NCBI GenBank assembly: GCA_003527165.1
Contig: DPSI01000461.1
Coordinates: 1-5,700, forward strand
Origin: Pseudomonas sp.
GTDB taxonomy: Bacteria > Pseudomonadota > Gammaproteobacteria > Pseudomonadales > Pseudomonadaceae
DNA length: 5,700 bases
Direction: 5' to 3'
Positions 1 through 5,616 of this stretch are shown here, piece after piece. The notes beneath the pieces are model-generated. The model saw nothing but the letters and a program-made list of their open reading frames with translations. It searched no databases and had not been told where the DNA came from. The translations under genes were made by a program, and so were the position numbers. Position 1 is the stretch's first letter, and each line of letters starts with the position of its first letter.

Positions 1-1
1 G

Positions 2-226
2 ATCTCCAGTGGCCAGCCAGTTCCTTATAGCGTGGCGCCACGTCGTGCCGGGGATATCGCCGAATGCTGGGCCGACCCGAGCAAGGCCTTTCGTGAGCTG
101 GGCTGGAAAGCAGAGCGCGGGCTCGACGCGATGATGCGGGACACCTGGCGCTGGCAATCAAGCAACCCGCAGGGAATGGCTACGCAATTGGATGAGCTAG
201 TAATACTGGCCGCAGAAGGCAAATAA
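2..226 (+). CDS. galE: UDP-glucose 4-epimerase, C-terminal part (5'-truncated by window edge)
   Basis: The 74 visible codons form the C-terminal end of a GalE-type short-chain dehydrogenase/reductase, which interconverts UDP-glucose and UDP-galactose in the cytoplasm using bound NAD. The visible segment has the family's C-terminal signature: a GQPVPY block, then RRAGDIAECWADPSKA, then ELGWKAERGLD and a DTWRWQSSNPQG tail. In known GalE proteins these correspond to the R-x-GD substrate-binding region and the closing helix. The Rossmann domain and the catalytic Ser-Tyr-Lys lie off the left edge. The stop codon is TAA at 224-226. The last 15 or so residues (after NPQG) extend past the point where many GalE proteins end. 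An undecaprenyl-phosphate sugar transferase follows on the same strand after 227 bp, so the gene probably supplies UDP-hexose for surface polysaccharide. The related epimerases WbpP and Gne share the fold and cannot be fully excluded from the tail alone. Confidence 0.85.
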   Translation: MSSGQPVPYSVAPRRAGDIAECWADPSKAFRELGWKAERGLDAMMRDTWRWQSSNPQGMATQLDELVILAAEGK

Positions 227-401
227 TGCGTCGCCTTTTACGCCTCGTGGCTTCCGCCAAAACGCATTCGCCAAAGTAAGCGCTGTTTTTGTTACTCATC
301 CTGAAGAACAACCAAGGGCTGGCGCAACGCTGGGCCTGATCGCTTCACCGCGTCTCTAACTCGTACTACTAATGATTCGGCTGCTCGCCATGCGGGGGCT
401 A

Positions 402-428
402 CACCTGTTTTCCAATCGGGAACAGGTG
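402..428 (+). promoter_or_regulatory. Inverted repeat / hairpin in the leader of the sugar transferase gene
   Basis: CACCTGTT (402-409) and AACAGGTG (421-428) form a perfect 8-bp inverted repeat around an 11-nt loop. In RNA the stem could gain two G-U pairs and one G-C pair. It ends 14 bp before the ribosome-binding sequence GGGAGG (443-448) and 25 bp before the GTG start. No T-run follows directly, so it does not look like an intrinsic terminator. An operator or a leader hairpin affecting translation are both possible. In the rest of the 227-453 gap I see no convincing -35/-10 pair and no clear terminator for galE. Confidence 0.4.
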
Positions 429-453
429 CTTTGAATATTCCTGGGAGGGAATC

Positions 454-1857
454 GTGGAACTGACATTCAGACGAGGCAGGAGCCTGTCGCATCAATATGG
501 ATGGCTGAGCTGCCGATTGGCACAGCTCACAGACGTGACTGCCGTCGCACTTGCAGCCTATGTCGTCCACGTGGCGTATTTGAAACAGTGGACGTTACCG
601 CCGCTATACGTCTGGGGTACGACGGTCGGGATGCTGTTGCTGGCAATCGTGCTGCCCGCTCTGGGCGTTTACAACACCTGGCGCGGACGAGTACTCAGTC
701 CGCTGTTGTTCAAGTTGATGATGGGCTACGCTGTAGTGGGGCTGGTTTGTACAAGCTTGCTGTTCTTCAGCGGACTGTCAGAGGCTTTTTCCAGGGTTTG
801 GCTGGTGACCACGCTGACTGTCGCGTTTCTAACGTCTCTTTCGACGCGAGCCGCAATCTATCCGTTGCTGAAGCGTTATCGAATGCATGGCCGCAACCGC
901 CGTCAGGTGGTGCTTATTGGTGATGCTCATTCCTGTGCCACGGCGGCGAGCCATCTGCAGGCCGAGCCAACCGCTGGGTTTGATATCTGCACTATTTACC
1001 TGATGGGTGAGGATTCCGGAAAAGAGCTGGCTGGGCGTAACCTCGGCTGGCTTCCCTATTCCGTAAACAGAGTCAACGACATACAAAGCGATGAAGTGTG
1101 GATATGCCTGCCACTGGCCGAAGGGCAGCGCGTCAAGCAAACCATCGCGGATCTGGGTGTTACGGCGGCTAACGTTCGCTTTATGCCTGACATGCGCGAC
1201 TTCCGGCTGATTAACCACAACATTTCCCATGTGGCGAATCTTTATCTTTTGGATATGACCTGTTCGCCGATCTCCGGCAGTGCGCGTTTTTTCAAGGCGC
1301 TTGAGGACCGCGTCATTTCTGCGCTGATCCTCCTGCTTATTTCCCCTGTATTGCTAGCCGTCGCCATTGGCGTGAAGTTGTCGTCCCCAGGTCCAGTTTT
1401 CTATCGCCAGGAACGCGTCAGCTGGAGCGGCAAACCGTTCGGAATGCTTAAGTTCCGGTCTATGCCCGTCGACTCCGAAAAGAACGGCGTGACCTGGGGC
1501 GGGGCACAACAAAAGCAAACCACCGCCTTCGGCGCATTCATCAGGCGTACCAGCCTGGACGAGCTGCCGCAATTCCTGAACGTGCTGAAAGGCGACATGT
1601 CGATCGTCGGCCCGCGCCCTGAACGCACCGTATTCGTAGACAAGTTCAAGCACGAAATTCCAGGTTATATGCAAAAGCACCTAATGAAGGCGGGCATAAC
1701 CGGCTGGGCGCAGATACAGGGTTGGCGCGGCGATACGGATCTGGATAAACGCATCGAATGCGATCTCTGGTACATCGAAAACTGGTCCTTGTTGCTGGAC
1801 GTGAAAATTATCCTGCTGACGGTTTTCAAGGGTTTTATCAACAAGAACGCCTACTGA
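454..1857 (+). CDS. Undecaprenyl-phosphate sugar-1-phosphate transferase (WcaJ/PslA-type)
   Basis: A full-length 467-residue polyprenyl-phosphate sugar-1-phosphate transferase. This family moves glucose- or galactose-1-phosphate from a UDP-sugar to undecaprenyl phosphate at the inner membrane, the first step of exopolysaccharide or O-unit assembly. Four hydrophobic segments (about 26-44, 51-73, 85-108, 115-139) precede a Rossmann-like domain starting at QVVLIGD (151-157). A membrane helix or re-entrant hairpin follows at about 287-310, then the catalytic domain with KFRSM (333-337), TSLDELPQ carrying the Asp369-Glu370 pair, VGPRPE (385-390) and GWRG (423-426). The size matches the long WcaJ/WbaP class, not the short PglC class. 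The GTG start is chosen because GGGAGG lies 5 bp upstream and the protein reads through into the first helix. It lies between galE and a VanZ-family gene. The family is clear, but the exact sugar (glucose or galactose) cannot be read from the sequence, so no symbol is given. Confidence 0.93.
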   Translation: MELTFRRGRSLSHQYGWLSCRLAQLTDVTAVALAAYVVHVAYLKQWTLPPLYVWGTTVGMLLLAIVLPALGVYNTWRGRVLSPLLFKLMMGYAVVGLVCTSLLFFSGLSEAFSRVWLVTTLTVAFLTSLSTRAAIYPLLKRYRMHGRNRRQVVLIGDAHSCATAASHLQAEPTAGFDICTIYLMGEDSGKELAGRNLGWLPYSVNRVNDIQSDEVWICLPLAEGQRVKQTIADLGVTAANVRFMPDMRDFRLINHNISHVANLYLLDMTCSPISGSARFFKALEDRVISALILLLISPVLLAVAIGVKLSSPGPVFYRQERVSWSGKPFGMLKFRSMPVDSEKNGVTWGGAQQKQTTAFGAFIRRTSLDELPQFLNVLKGDMSIVGPRPERTVFVDKFKHEIPGYMQKHLMKAGITGWAQIQGWRGDTDLDKRIECDLWYIENWSLLLDVKIILLTVFKGFINKNAY

Positions 1858-2001
1858 GCCTGGCGCTTATTGCTGATGGGTTTTAATCATGGGAGCCATT
1901 TCGTGTCGCTATTACGGCATGTACTTAACGCTTGCACCGAGCTAGAAGCGCGGCAGGTCCTTGTTGGCGGCTCTGTCCCGTCGTTGTGGAGCAATGCTTA
2001 G

Positions 2002-2397
2002 ATGCGTTATTGGCGATTTGTGCCGTTGCTGGTTGTAGCGGCAATCATTCTGTATGCCGGGTTACGGCCCGAGCCGGTGCCGCAGGCGTTCGATCAGCAG
2101 GACAAACTGCACCACTTGCTGGGCTTTGCGGCGTTGGCGTTCAGCATGCGCCTGGCGATACCGCGATGGACCATCAGCTGGATTCTTGCGCTGTGCCTGG
2201 TAAGCGCGGTGCTGATCGAACTCGCCCAAGGTTACCAACCTCATCGCGTCGCCTCGTTAGCGGACATGGTCGCCAACACGCTGGGGGTAGGGGTGGGTGT
2301 TACGGCCTCGGTTGTGTGGCGCCGTTTATGCCGGCGCTGGACTGGCCAACCGCGCCCGCTCGCTATCATCGACATGGGTGTGAAGGGCCGCGCTTGA
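2002..2397 (+). CDS. VanZ-family small membrane protein
   Basis: A 131-residue predicted inner-membrane protein with the VanZ-like pattern. Helix 1 is at about 5-20, followed by DKLHH (34-38) leading into helix 2 (38-52), helix 3 (57-73) ending in the conserved E73-L-A-Q76, then R82, D88, N92 and a Gly-rich fourth helix (about 89-106). The family is named after a teicoplanin-resistance protein, but most members have no known function, and many Gram-negative members sit beside exopolysaccharide genes. The ATG is supported by GGAG at 1988-1991, 10 bp upstream. The 144-bp gap after the transferase gene has no recognisable terminator, so co-transcription is possible but unproven. The basic tail after residue 106 is poorly conserved in appearance. 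Family confidence is good; the molecular role is unknown. Confidence 0.8.
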   Translation: MRYWRFVPLLVVAAIILYAGLRPEPVPQAFDQQDKLHHLLGFAALAFSMRLAIPRWTISWILALCLVSAVLIELAQGYQPHRVASLADMVANTLGVGVGVTASVVWRRLCRRWTGQPRPLAIIDMGVKGRA

Positions 2398-2580
2398 CGC
2401 CCGCATTGGCCCATTGCGGTGCTATCGCACAATGCGAAATTGGCTGATGGCTTGACCGTTCATCGGCATTGCCGTTTCGCTTGCAACGTTAAACAACCGC
2501 CTCGGTCCGTATTTATGTTAGGCGGGATTCGAGGATGACGATCGCTTCGCCCGCTCCAGAAGCATGGATGAGGGCGATAT
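2398..2580. other. Intergenic region without a recognisable gene
   Basis: This 183-bp stretch separates the VanZ-like gene from the lipoprotein gene. An imperfect hairpin (about 2412-2434, core GTGC-TATC-GCAC with CATT/AATG outer arms) follows the VanZ stop but has no T-run, so it is at best a weak terminator. A 6-bp inverted repeat, CCGCCT/AGGCGG, lies near 2498-2526. No promoter could be assigned with confidence. Confidence 0.35.
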
Positions 2581-2934
2581 ATGGTCGGTCAAGGCTCGGA
2601 CGTTGAACAATCCTCTGTAACAGCGCGCTGCTGGCATTCATCGCTGCGCGTGGGGCTGGCTGCTACTGTCTGCGGCCTGATTATGCAATTGGCTGGTTGC
2701 GCCAGTGAGGAAATCAGGCCGATTACGCGCGAGGAAGCGCTGATTCACATCAGGCTGGTCGACAAGATCGACTACAAGCCAGGCATGCAGGCATTAGGGA
2801 TGTCGCGATGCGCCAATGGGGTGTGTGTCGTCGAGATCCTGCGGGACCGTTATCCCTATTGCCTGGATCATGAGATTCGTCATGTGTTTGAAGGCGACTG
2901 GCATGCGGGGCATGAGAGCACCGAAAGCTGCTGA
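2581..2934 (+). CDS. Putative small lipoprotein with HExxH-like motif, function unknown
   Basis: A 117-residue protein that I do not recognise by name. An N-terminal hydrophobic stretch (about 24-37) ends in a lipobox-like LAGC with Cys40, followed by ASEE, which suggests signal peptidase II processing and membrane anchoring. The mature part is only about 78 residues. It contains Cys77, Cys82 and Cys94, which could form disulfides in the periplasm, and ends with the dense motif HEIRHVFEGDWHAGH (97-111). His97, Glu98 and His101 make an HExxH pattern, and His108 or His111 could be a third ligand. The spacing differs from the classic HExxHxxGxxH, so metalloprotease activity is not established. 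The ATG is supported by GAGGG at 2570-2574, but the 39-residue pre-lipobox segment is long, so a start further in is possible. The gene converges on the VOC gene, with a repeat element between them. Confidence 0.7.
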   Translation: MVGQGSDVEQSSVTARCWHSSLRVGLAATVCGLIMQLAGCASEEIRPITREEALIHIRLVDKIDYKPGMQALGMSRCANGVCVVEILRDRYPYCLDHEIRHVFEGDWHAGHESTESC

Positions 2935-3172
2935 GGCTAGCCGGCCGTGAAAAACTACCTGCGTTGGCGATACCGCGTAAAAAACAGCCTCGGTTGCGAG
3001 CCCAGTCAGATTGCTCATGTTGATTACCTAAACTCGTACGCGACCCTGGTCCGCTTCTTCGGCTGTTTTGACTCACTGCGCTCGCCCTTCGGGCCAGCCT
3101 TCGGCTGTTACTCCCGCAGCTCGTTGCGTCTTGTCTTGCCTGCCTCGCCTACGTTTTTCAACAGCAGGCTAG
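2934..3172. repeat. Compact intergenic repeat element with terminal inverted repeats (MITE-like)
   Basis: This fills the space between two convergent genes. Short terminal inverted repeats TGAAAAAC (2948-2955) and GTTTTTCA (3153-3160) enclose about 200 bp. A 7-bp direct repeat AGGCTAG (2934-2940 and 3166-3172) flanks it, like a target-site duplication, although 5-7 bp separate it from the inverted repeats. A second perfect inverted pair lies inside: AAAACAGCC (2981-2989) and GGCTGTTTT (3061-3069). Two tight GC hairpins with TTC loops sit side by side at 3084-3094 and 3095-3107. TTCGGCTGTT occurs twice (3058-3067, 3100-3109). It resembles dispersed intergenic repeats I associate with Pseudomonas genomes; that is recollection and was not searched. 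No transposase is encoded. The hairpins could also serve as a bidirectional transcription stop for the two flanking genes. Confidence 0.6.
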
Positions 3173-3603
3173 GCCGTCGTAGCGCCGTCGTAGAGTTGCT
3201 GCATCAGTTCCAGATCCCAATAGGCGGCTTCGATCTTATGCCCGTCGAGGTCGCGCACGAAACAGCCATAGTAGGGCTCGCCATACTCTTCCCGTGGCCC
3301 CGGTGCGCCTTCGTCCGTTGCGCCAGCGGCCAGCGCGGCGCGGTGGAAGGCATCTACCGCGTTTTTGTCCGCGGCGAAGAAGCCAATGTGCGTGCCGTTG
3401 CCGACACTGGCCGGCTGGCTATCGATGGGCGTTTGCAGCCAGAACTCGGGGTATTCGCGTCCCCAAGCGATCGCGCCCGGGTGGGCCATGATGCGTTTGC
3501 AGCCCAGGGCGGCGAGGGCCTGGTCGTAGAAGGCCGCAGCTTCCTCGAAGCGGTTGCTGCCGAGGGATACGTGGGACAGGATGCTGGGGTTCTGGTCAGC
3601 CAT
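3169..3603 (-). CDS. VOC-family (glyoxalase/bleomycin resistance fold) protein
   Basis: A 144-residue single-module protein of the vicinal oxygen chelate superfamily, which includes glyoxalase I, ring-cleaving dioxygenases and fosfomycin/bleomycin resistance proteins. It opens with ILSHVSLGSNRFEEAAAFYD, the usual first beta strand and helix. A GNGTHIGFFAAD strand follows (68-79), then the closing RDLDGHKIEAAYWD (117-130). His11, His72 and Glu125 occupy the positions of metal ligands in metal-dependent members. The substrate cannot be inferred. The ATG is supported by AGAGGG (plus-strand 3611-3616), 7 bp upstream. The stop codon lies in the right copy of the 7-bp direct repeat that flanks the neighbouring repeat element. 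The yciC-like gene ends 67 bp upstream on the same strand, so the two may share a transcript. It is probably a cytosolic enzyme of unknown specificity, not a dedicated resistance gene. Confidence 0.88.
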   Translation of the reverse strand: MADQNPSILSHVSLGSNRFEEAAAFYDQALAALGCKRIMAHPGAIAWGREYPEFWLQTPIDSQPASVGNGTHIGFFAADKNAVDAFHRAALAAGATDEGAPGPREEYGEPYYGCFVRDLDGHKIEAAYWDLELMQQLYDGATTA

Positions 3604-3670
3604 GGCGGAGCCCTCTGGAACAGATGATCAGCAAGCCTAGTCTGGCGGATCGCCATGTGCCGCCTGGCTG

Positions 3671-4351
3671 TTAACTTTCTTCGTCGCGGTCGATGGCCGG
3701 CTCGCTGCAGAGCATAAAACAGCGGAACAGCACTACGGTCGCCAGCAATTGCACCAGCCCGACGGCGCTGTCGATCAGCACGGCCAGTAGTCCCGGTGAC
3801 GTTTCGCCGGCCCACAGTTGTGCGGCGAGCCAGGCCTCGAGCAGCCACAGCGGCAGCAGCACGGCGAGAATGCAGCCGAGCACCAGAAGGAAATGACCGC
3901 CGGTCTGCCGAAAGCTTTCCTTCAGCGCCGCCAGCGGGCTCAAGCCGCGCAGGACCAGCAAATACTCGGCAAAGGCGATCTTGACCATCACCCAGAGCCC
4001 CGGCAGCACGAACAGCGAGGCGCCGAGCATGATTAGCAGGGTGCCCAGCCCGGCGAGCACTGCCAGCGATGGCCAGAGCGGCAGGGCACGAGCCCAGACC
4101 TCGCGCAGCGGCGGGGCATGGCCGCGGCTACGGGCGTCGAGGAACAGAATCAGTGCGCCGATGTACAGCGGGTAGAAGACCATACCCACCAGCAGCTCTT
4201 GCGCTGGCAGCGCATCCTTGCCGAACAGCTGCTCGACGGCCAGCCTGGCGCAGCTCTCCAGCACGATCAGCGGCAGGCAGAGGCACGCAATTGACACCAG
4301 GTTGCGGGAGTAGAAGAACCAGGCGTCACGGAGTATGGACAGCACATTCAT
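3671..4351 (-). CDS. YciC-like multi-spanning inner-membrane protein
   Basis: A predicted integral membrane protein of 226 residues when started at the internal ATG (plus-strand 4349-4351). Six hydrophobic segments are visible at about 18-36, 53-72, 94-112, 113-134, 153-175 and 188-213. The central part reads GLWVMVKIAFAEYLLVL, then LSPLAALKESFRQTGGHF, the pattern of the YciC/UPF0259 family, whose function is unknown. The short N-terminus (MNVLSILRDAWFFYSRN) is typical of the family. The reading frame stays open 32 codons further upstream, but that extension is Arg-rich, not hydrophobic and lies in the divergent promoter region, so the internal ATG is preferred. The nearest Shine-Dalgarno-like GAGAG (4366-4370) is rather far away (14 bp), which leaves the exact start uncertain. 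The gene is divergent from the NYN gene and upstream of the VOC gene. Confidence 0.8.
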   Translation of the reverse strand: MNVLSILRDAWFFYSRNLVSIACLCLPLIVLESCARLAVEQLFGKDALPAQELLVGMVFYPLYIGALILFLDARSRGHAPPLREVWARALPLWPSLAVLAGLGTLLIMLGASLFVLPGLWVMVKIAFAEYLLVLRGLSPLAALKESFRQTGGHFLLVLGCILAVLLPLWLLEAWLAAQLWAGETSPGLLAVLIDSAVGLVQLLATVVLFRCFMLCSEPAIDRDEES

Positions 4352-4467
4352 CGCGGTTGGCACAACTCTCGAAGAACAGGCGCGCACTTTAGCCCAAGCA
4401 ACCGGCCGGCGACATGCGCGGTATTGCCGTCCATACTGGTCAGCCATTTTTCTGTCCAGGTCGCTGT
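4352..4467. promoter_or_regulatory. Divergent intergenic region between yciC-like and NYN genes
   Basis: These 116 bp separate two divergently transcribed genes, so both promoters should lie here. On the minus strand TAAAGT, preceded by TGGGC, resembles a -10 element for the yciC-like gene, but I see no good -35 at the right distance. For the NYN gene only AGG (4458-4460), 7 bp before the GTG, is notable. The call rests mainly on gene layout. Confidence 0.4.
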
Positions 4468-4941
4468 GTGAAAAAGATCGCTCTGTTTGCCGATGTGCAG
4501 AATCTCTACTACACGGTGCGTCAGGCTCACGGTTGCCATTTCAACTACGCCGCGCTGTGGGCCGAAGTCAGTGGGCGCGGCAAGATCGTCGAAGCCTATG
4601 CCTATGCCATCGACCGGGGCGACGCGAAGCAGCAGCAGTTCCAGCAGATCCTGCGCAACCTCGGCTTCACCGTGAAGCTCAAGCCTTATATCCAGCGCAG
4701 CGACGGCTCGGCCAAGGGCGACTGGGATGTAGGGATCACGATCGACGTGCTGGACGCCGCCGGGCGTGTCGATGAAGTCGCGCTGGCCTCAGGCGACGGC
4801 GACTTCGACCTACTGCTCGAGCGCGTGCGTGCCGGCGGCGCGGAGGCCACCGCTTACGGCGTACCCGGCTTGACCGCGCAGTCACTGATCCGCGCCGCCA
4901 CGCGTTATGTACCGATCGAGGGCGGGCTGCTGCTGCGCTAG
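4468..4941 (+). CDS. NYN-domain (LabA/DUF88-like) predicted ribonuclease
   Basis: A 157-residue protein consisting of a single NYN domain, a PIN-like nuclease fold thought to cut RNA with a cluster of acidic residues that bind Mg2+. The visible motifs are IALFADVQNLYY (4-15, Asp9 and Asn12), KGDWDVGITIDVL (83-95, Asp85, Asp87, Asp93) and LASGDGDFDLLL (106-117, Asp110, Asp112, Asp114). These match the conserved acidic positions of the LabA/DUF88 group. The GTG start at 4468 is chosen because the conserved KKIALF strand begins right after it and AGG lies 7 bp upstream. An in-frame ATG at 4414 would add 18 residues without family character. No extra C-terminal domain is present. The last 25 codons (from Pro133) and the stop are the first part of the tandem array downstream, so the gene's 3' end is repeated several times. 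Substrate RNA and biological role are unknown. Confidence 0.88.
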   Translation: MKKIALFADVQNLYYTVRQAHGCHFNYAALWAEVSGRGKIVEAYAYAIDRGDAKQQQFQQILRNLGFTVKLKPYIQRSDGSAKGDWDVGITIDVLDAAGRVDEVALASGDGDFDLLLERVRAGGAEATAYGVPGLTAQSLIRAATRYVPIEGGLLLR

Positions 4942-5050
4942 GGACTGTTTCCGTCGCGGTATCTGCTTGCGTAGGGCCTATTTGTTCGGCGTTTGCCACA
5001 CGTGGCCGAATAAATTCGACCCTACGGTCTTACCGCTGCGATTTGTGTCC
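4864..5050 (+). repeat. Array unit 1 (contains the functional gene 3' end)
   Basis: 187 bp. Positions 4864-4941 encode residues 133-157 and the stop of the NYN protein. Its palindromic module is the most degraded of the four visible ones. It shares ATCTGCTTG with unit 3, and CCACACGTGGCC with unit 2. Confidence 0.9.
4970..5026. repeat. Palindromic module in unit 1 (degraded)
   Basis: The outer arms CGTAGGG (4970-4976) and CCCTACG (5020-5026) still pair, but the inner part of the left arm has changed to CCTAT. The right-hand hairpin (5004-5021) has one mismatch. The left hairpin is largely lost. Confidence 0.7.
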
Positions 5051-5239
5051 CCCGGCTTGCCGTGCAGTCGCTGATCCGCGCTGCCACGCGTTATGTGCCG
5101 ATCGAGGGCGGGTTGCTGCTGCGCTAGGGACTGTTTCCGTCGCGGTATCGGCTTGCGTAGGGCCGAACTTGTTCGGCCGTTTGCCACACGTGGCCGAATA
5201 AATTCGGCCCTACGGTCTTTACCGCTGCGATTTGTGTCC
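5051..5239 (+). repeat. Array unit 2
   Basis: 189 bp. The tail copy ends in TAG at 5125-5127. Compared in the gene's frame with unit 1, it has one single-base deletion and five substitutions, four of them synonymous (Ser, Ala, Val and Leu codons). Its palindromic module is perfect. It carries ATCGGCTTG, as in unit 4. Confidence 0.9.
5156..5214. repeat. Palindromic module in unit 2 (perfect double hairpin)
   Basis: Outer arms CGTAGGGCCGAA (5156-5167) and TTCGGCCCTACG (5203-5214) form a perfect 12-bp inverted repeat. Inside, GGCCGAA/TTCGGCC arms alternate (5161-5167, 5172-5178, 5192-5198, 5203-5209). The DNA can therefore form either two adjacent hairpins (loops of 4 and 2 nt) or one long cross-paired stem. 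The two-hairpin design resembles REP/BIME-type bacterial repeats. The following CGGTCTTT is only a weak T-run, so terminator function is uncertain. Confidence 0.8.
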
Positions 5240-5428
5240 CCCGGCTTGCCGCGCAGTCGCTGATCCGCGCCGCCACGCGTTATGTACCGATCGAGGGCGG
5301 GCTGCTGCTGCGCTAGGGACTGTTTCCGTCGCGGTATCTGCTTGCGTAGGACCGAACCTGTTCGGCCGTTTGCCAACACAGGGCCGAATAAATTCGGCCC
5401 TACGGTCTTTACCGCTGCGATTTGTGTC
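5240..5428 (+). repeat. Array unit 3
   Basis: 189 bp. The tail copy (TAG at 5314-5316) differs from the gene by only the missing A and one synonymous Ser change, so it is the closest copy to the real gene end. It carries ATCTGCTTG, as in unit 1. Confidence 0.9.
5345..5404. repeat. Palindromic module in unit 3
   Basis: Same design as in unit 2. There is one mismatch in the left arm (AGGACCGAA instead of AGGGCCGAA). The right hairpin is intact. Confidence 0.75.
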
Positions 5429-5616
5429 CCCGGCTTGCCGCGCAGTCGGCTGATCCACGCTACGTGTTATGTGGCGATCGAGGGCGGGCTGGCTGCTGCG
5501 CTAGGGACTGTTTCCGTCGCGGTATCGGCTTGCGTAGGGCCGAACCTGTTCGGGCGTTTGCCAACACATGGCCGAATAAATTCGGCCCTACGGTCTTTAC
5601 CGCTGCGATTTGTGTC
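5429..5616 (+). repeat. Array unit 4
   Basis: 188 bp. The tail copy (TAG at 5502-5504) is degraded: an extra G in GTCGGCTG, a shortened ATCCACGCTACG stretch and an extra G in CTGGCTGCTG. All three indels are shared with unit 5. It carries ATCGGCTTG, as in unit 2. Confidence 0.9.
5533..5592. repeat. Palindromic module in unit 4
   Basis: Same design. The outer 12-bp arms (5533-5544 and 5581-5592) are perfect. The left hairpin has one mismatch (TTCGGGC). The right hairpin is intact. Confidence 0.75.

Noticed and set aside
1889..1945. 19-codon open frame between the transferase and VanZ-like genes
   Set aside because: Length is within chance expectation, and there is no ribosome-binding site or distinctive composition.
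1932..2447. 171-codon open frame on the plus strand
   Set aside because: It overlaps the VanZ-like gene in another frame. The translation is Arg/Cys/Ala-rich, without membrane segments or motifs.
2947..3627. 226-codon open frame on the plus strand
   Set aside because: It runs through the repeat element and then antisense to the well-supported VOC gene. The translation has no recognisable family.
3644..3664. GGCGG/CCGCC inverted repeat between the yciC-like and VOC genes
   Set aside because: Only 5 bp with an 11-nt loop and no T-run on the minus strand, so too weak to call a terminator or operator.
4352..4447. N-terminal extension of the YciC-like protein by 32 residues
   Set aside because: The extension is Arg-rich, unlike the family N-terminus, and would occupy most of the divergent promoter region. 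The internal ATG gives a normal family start.
4978..5458. Open reading frames of 79-133 codons on the minus strand that look like repeat proteins
   Set aside because: The 189-bp period is exactly 63 codons, so any stop-free frame in one unit repeats. They have no ribosome-binding sites, are Arg-rich with no domain, and run through the palindromes. They are artefacts of the tandem array.
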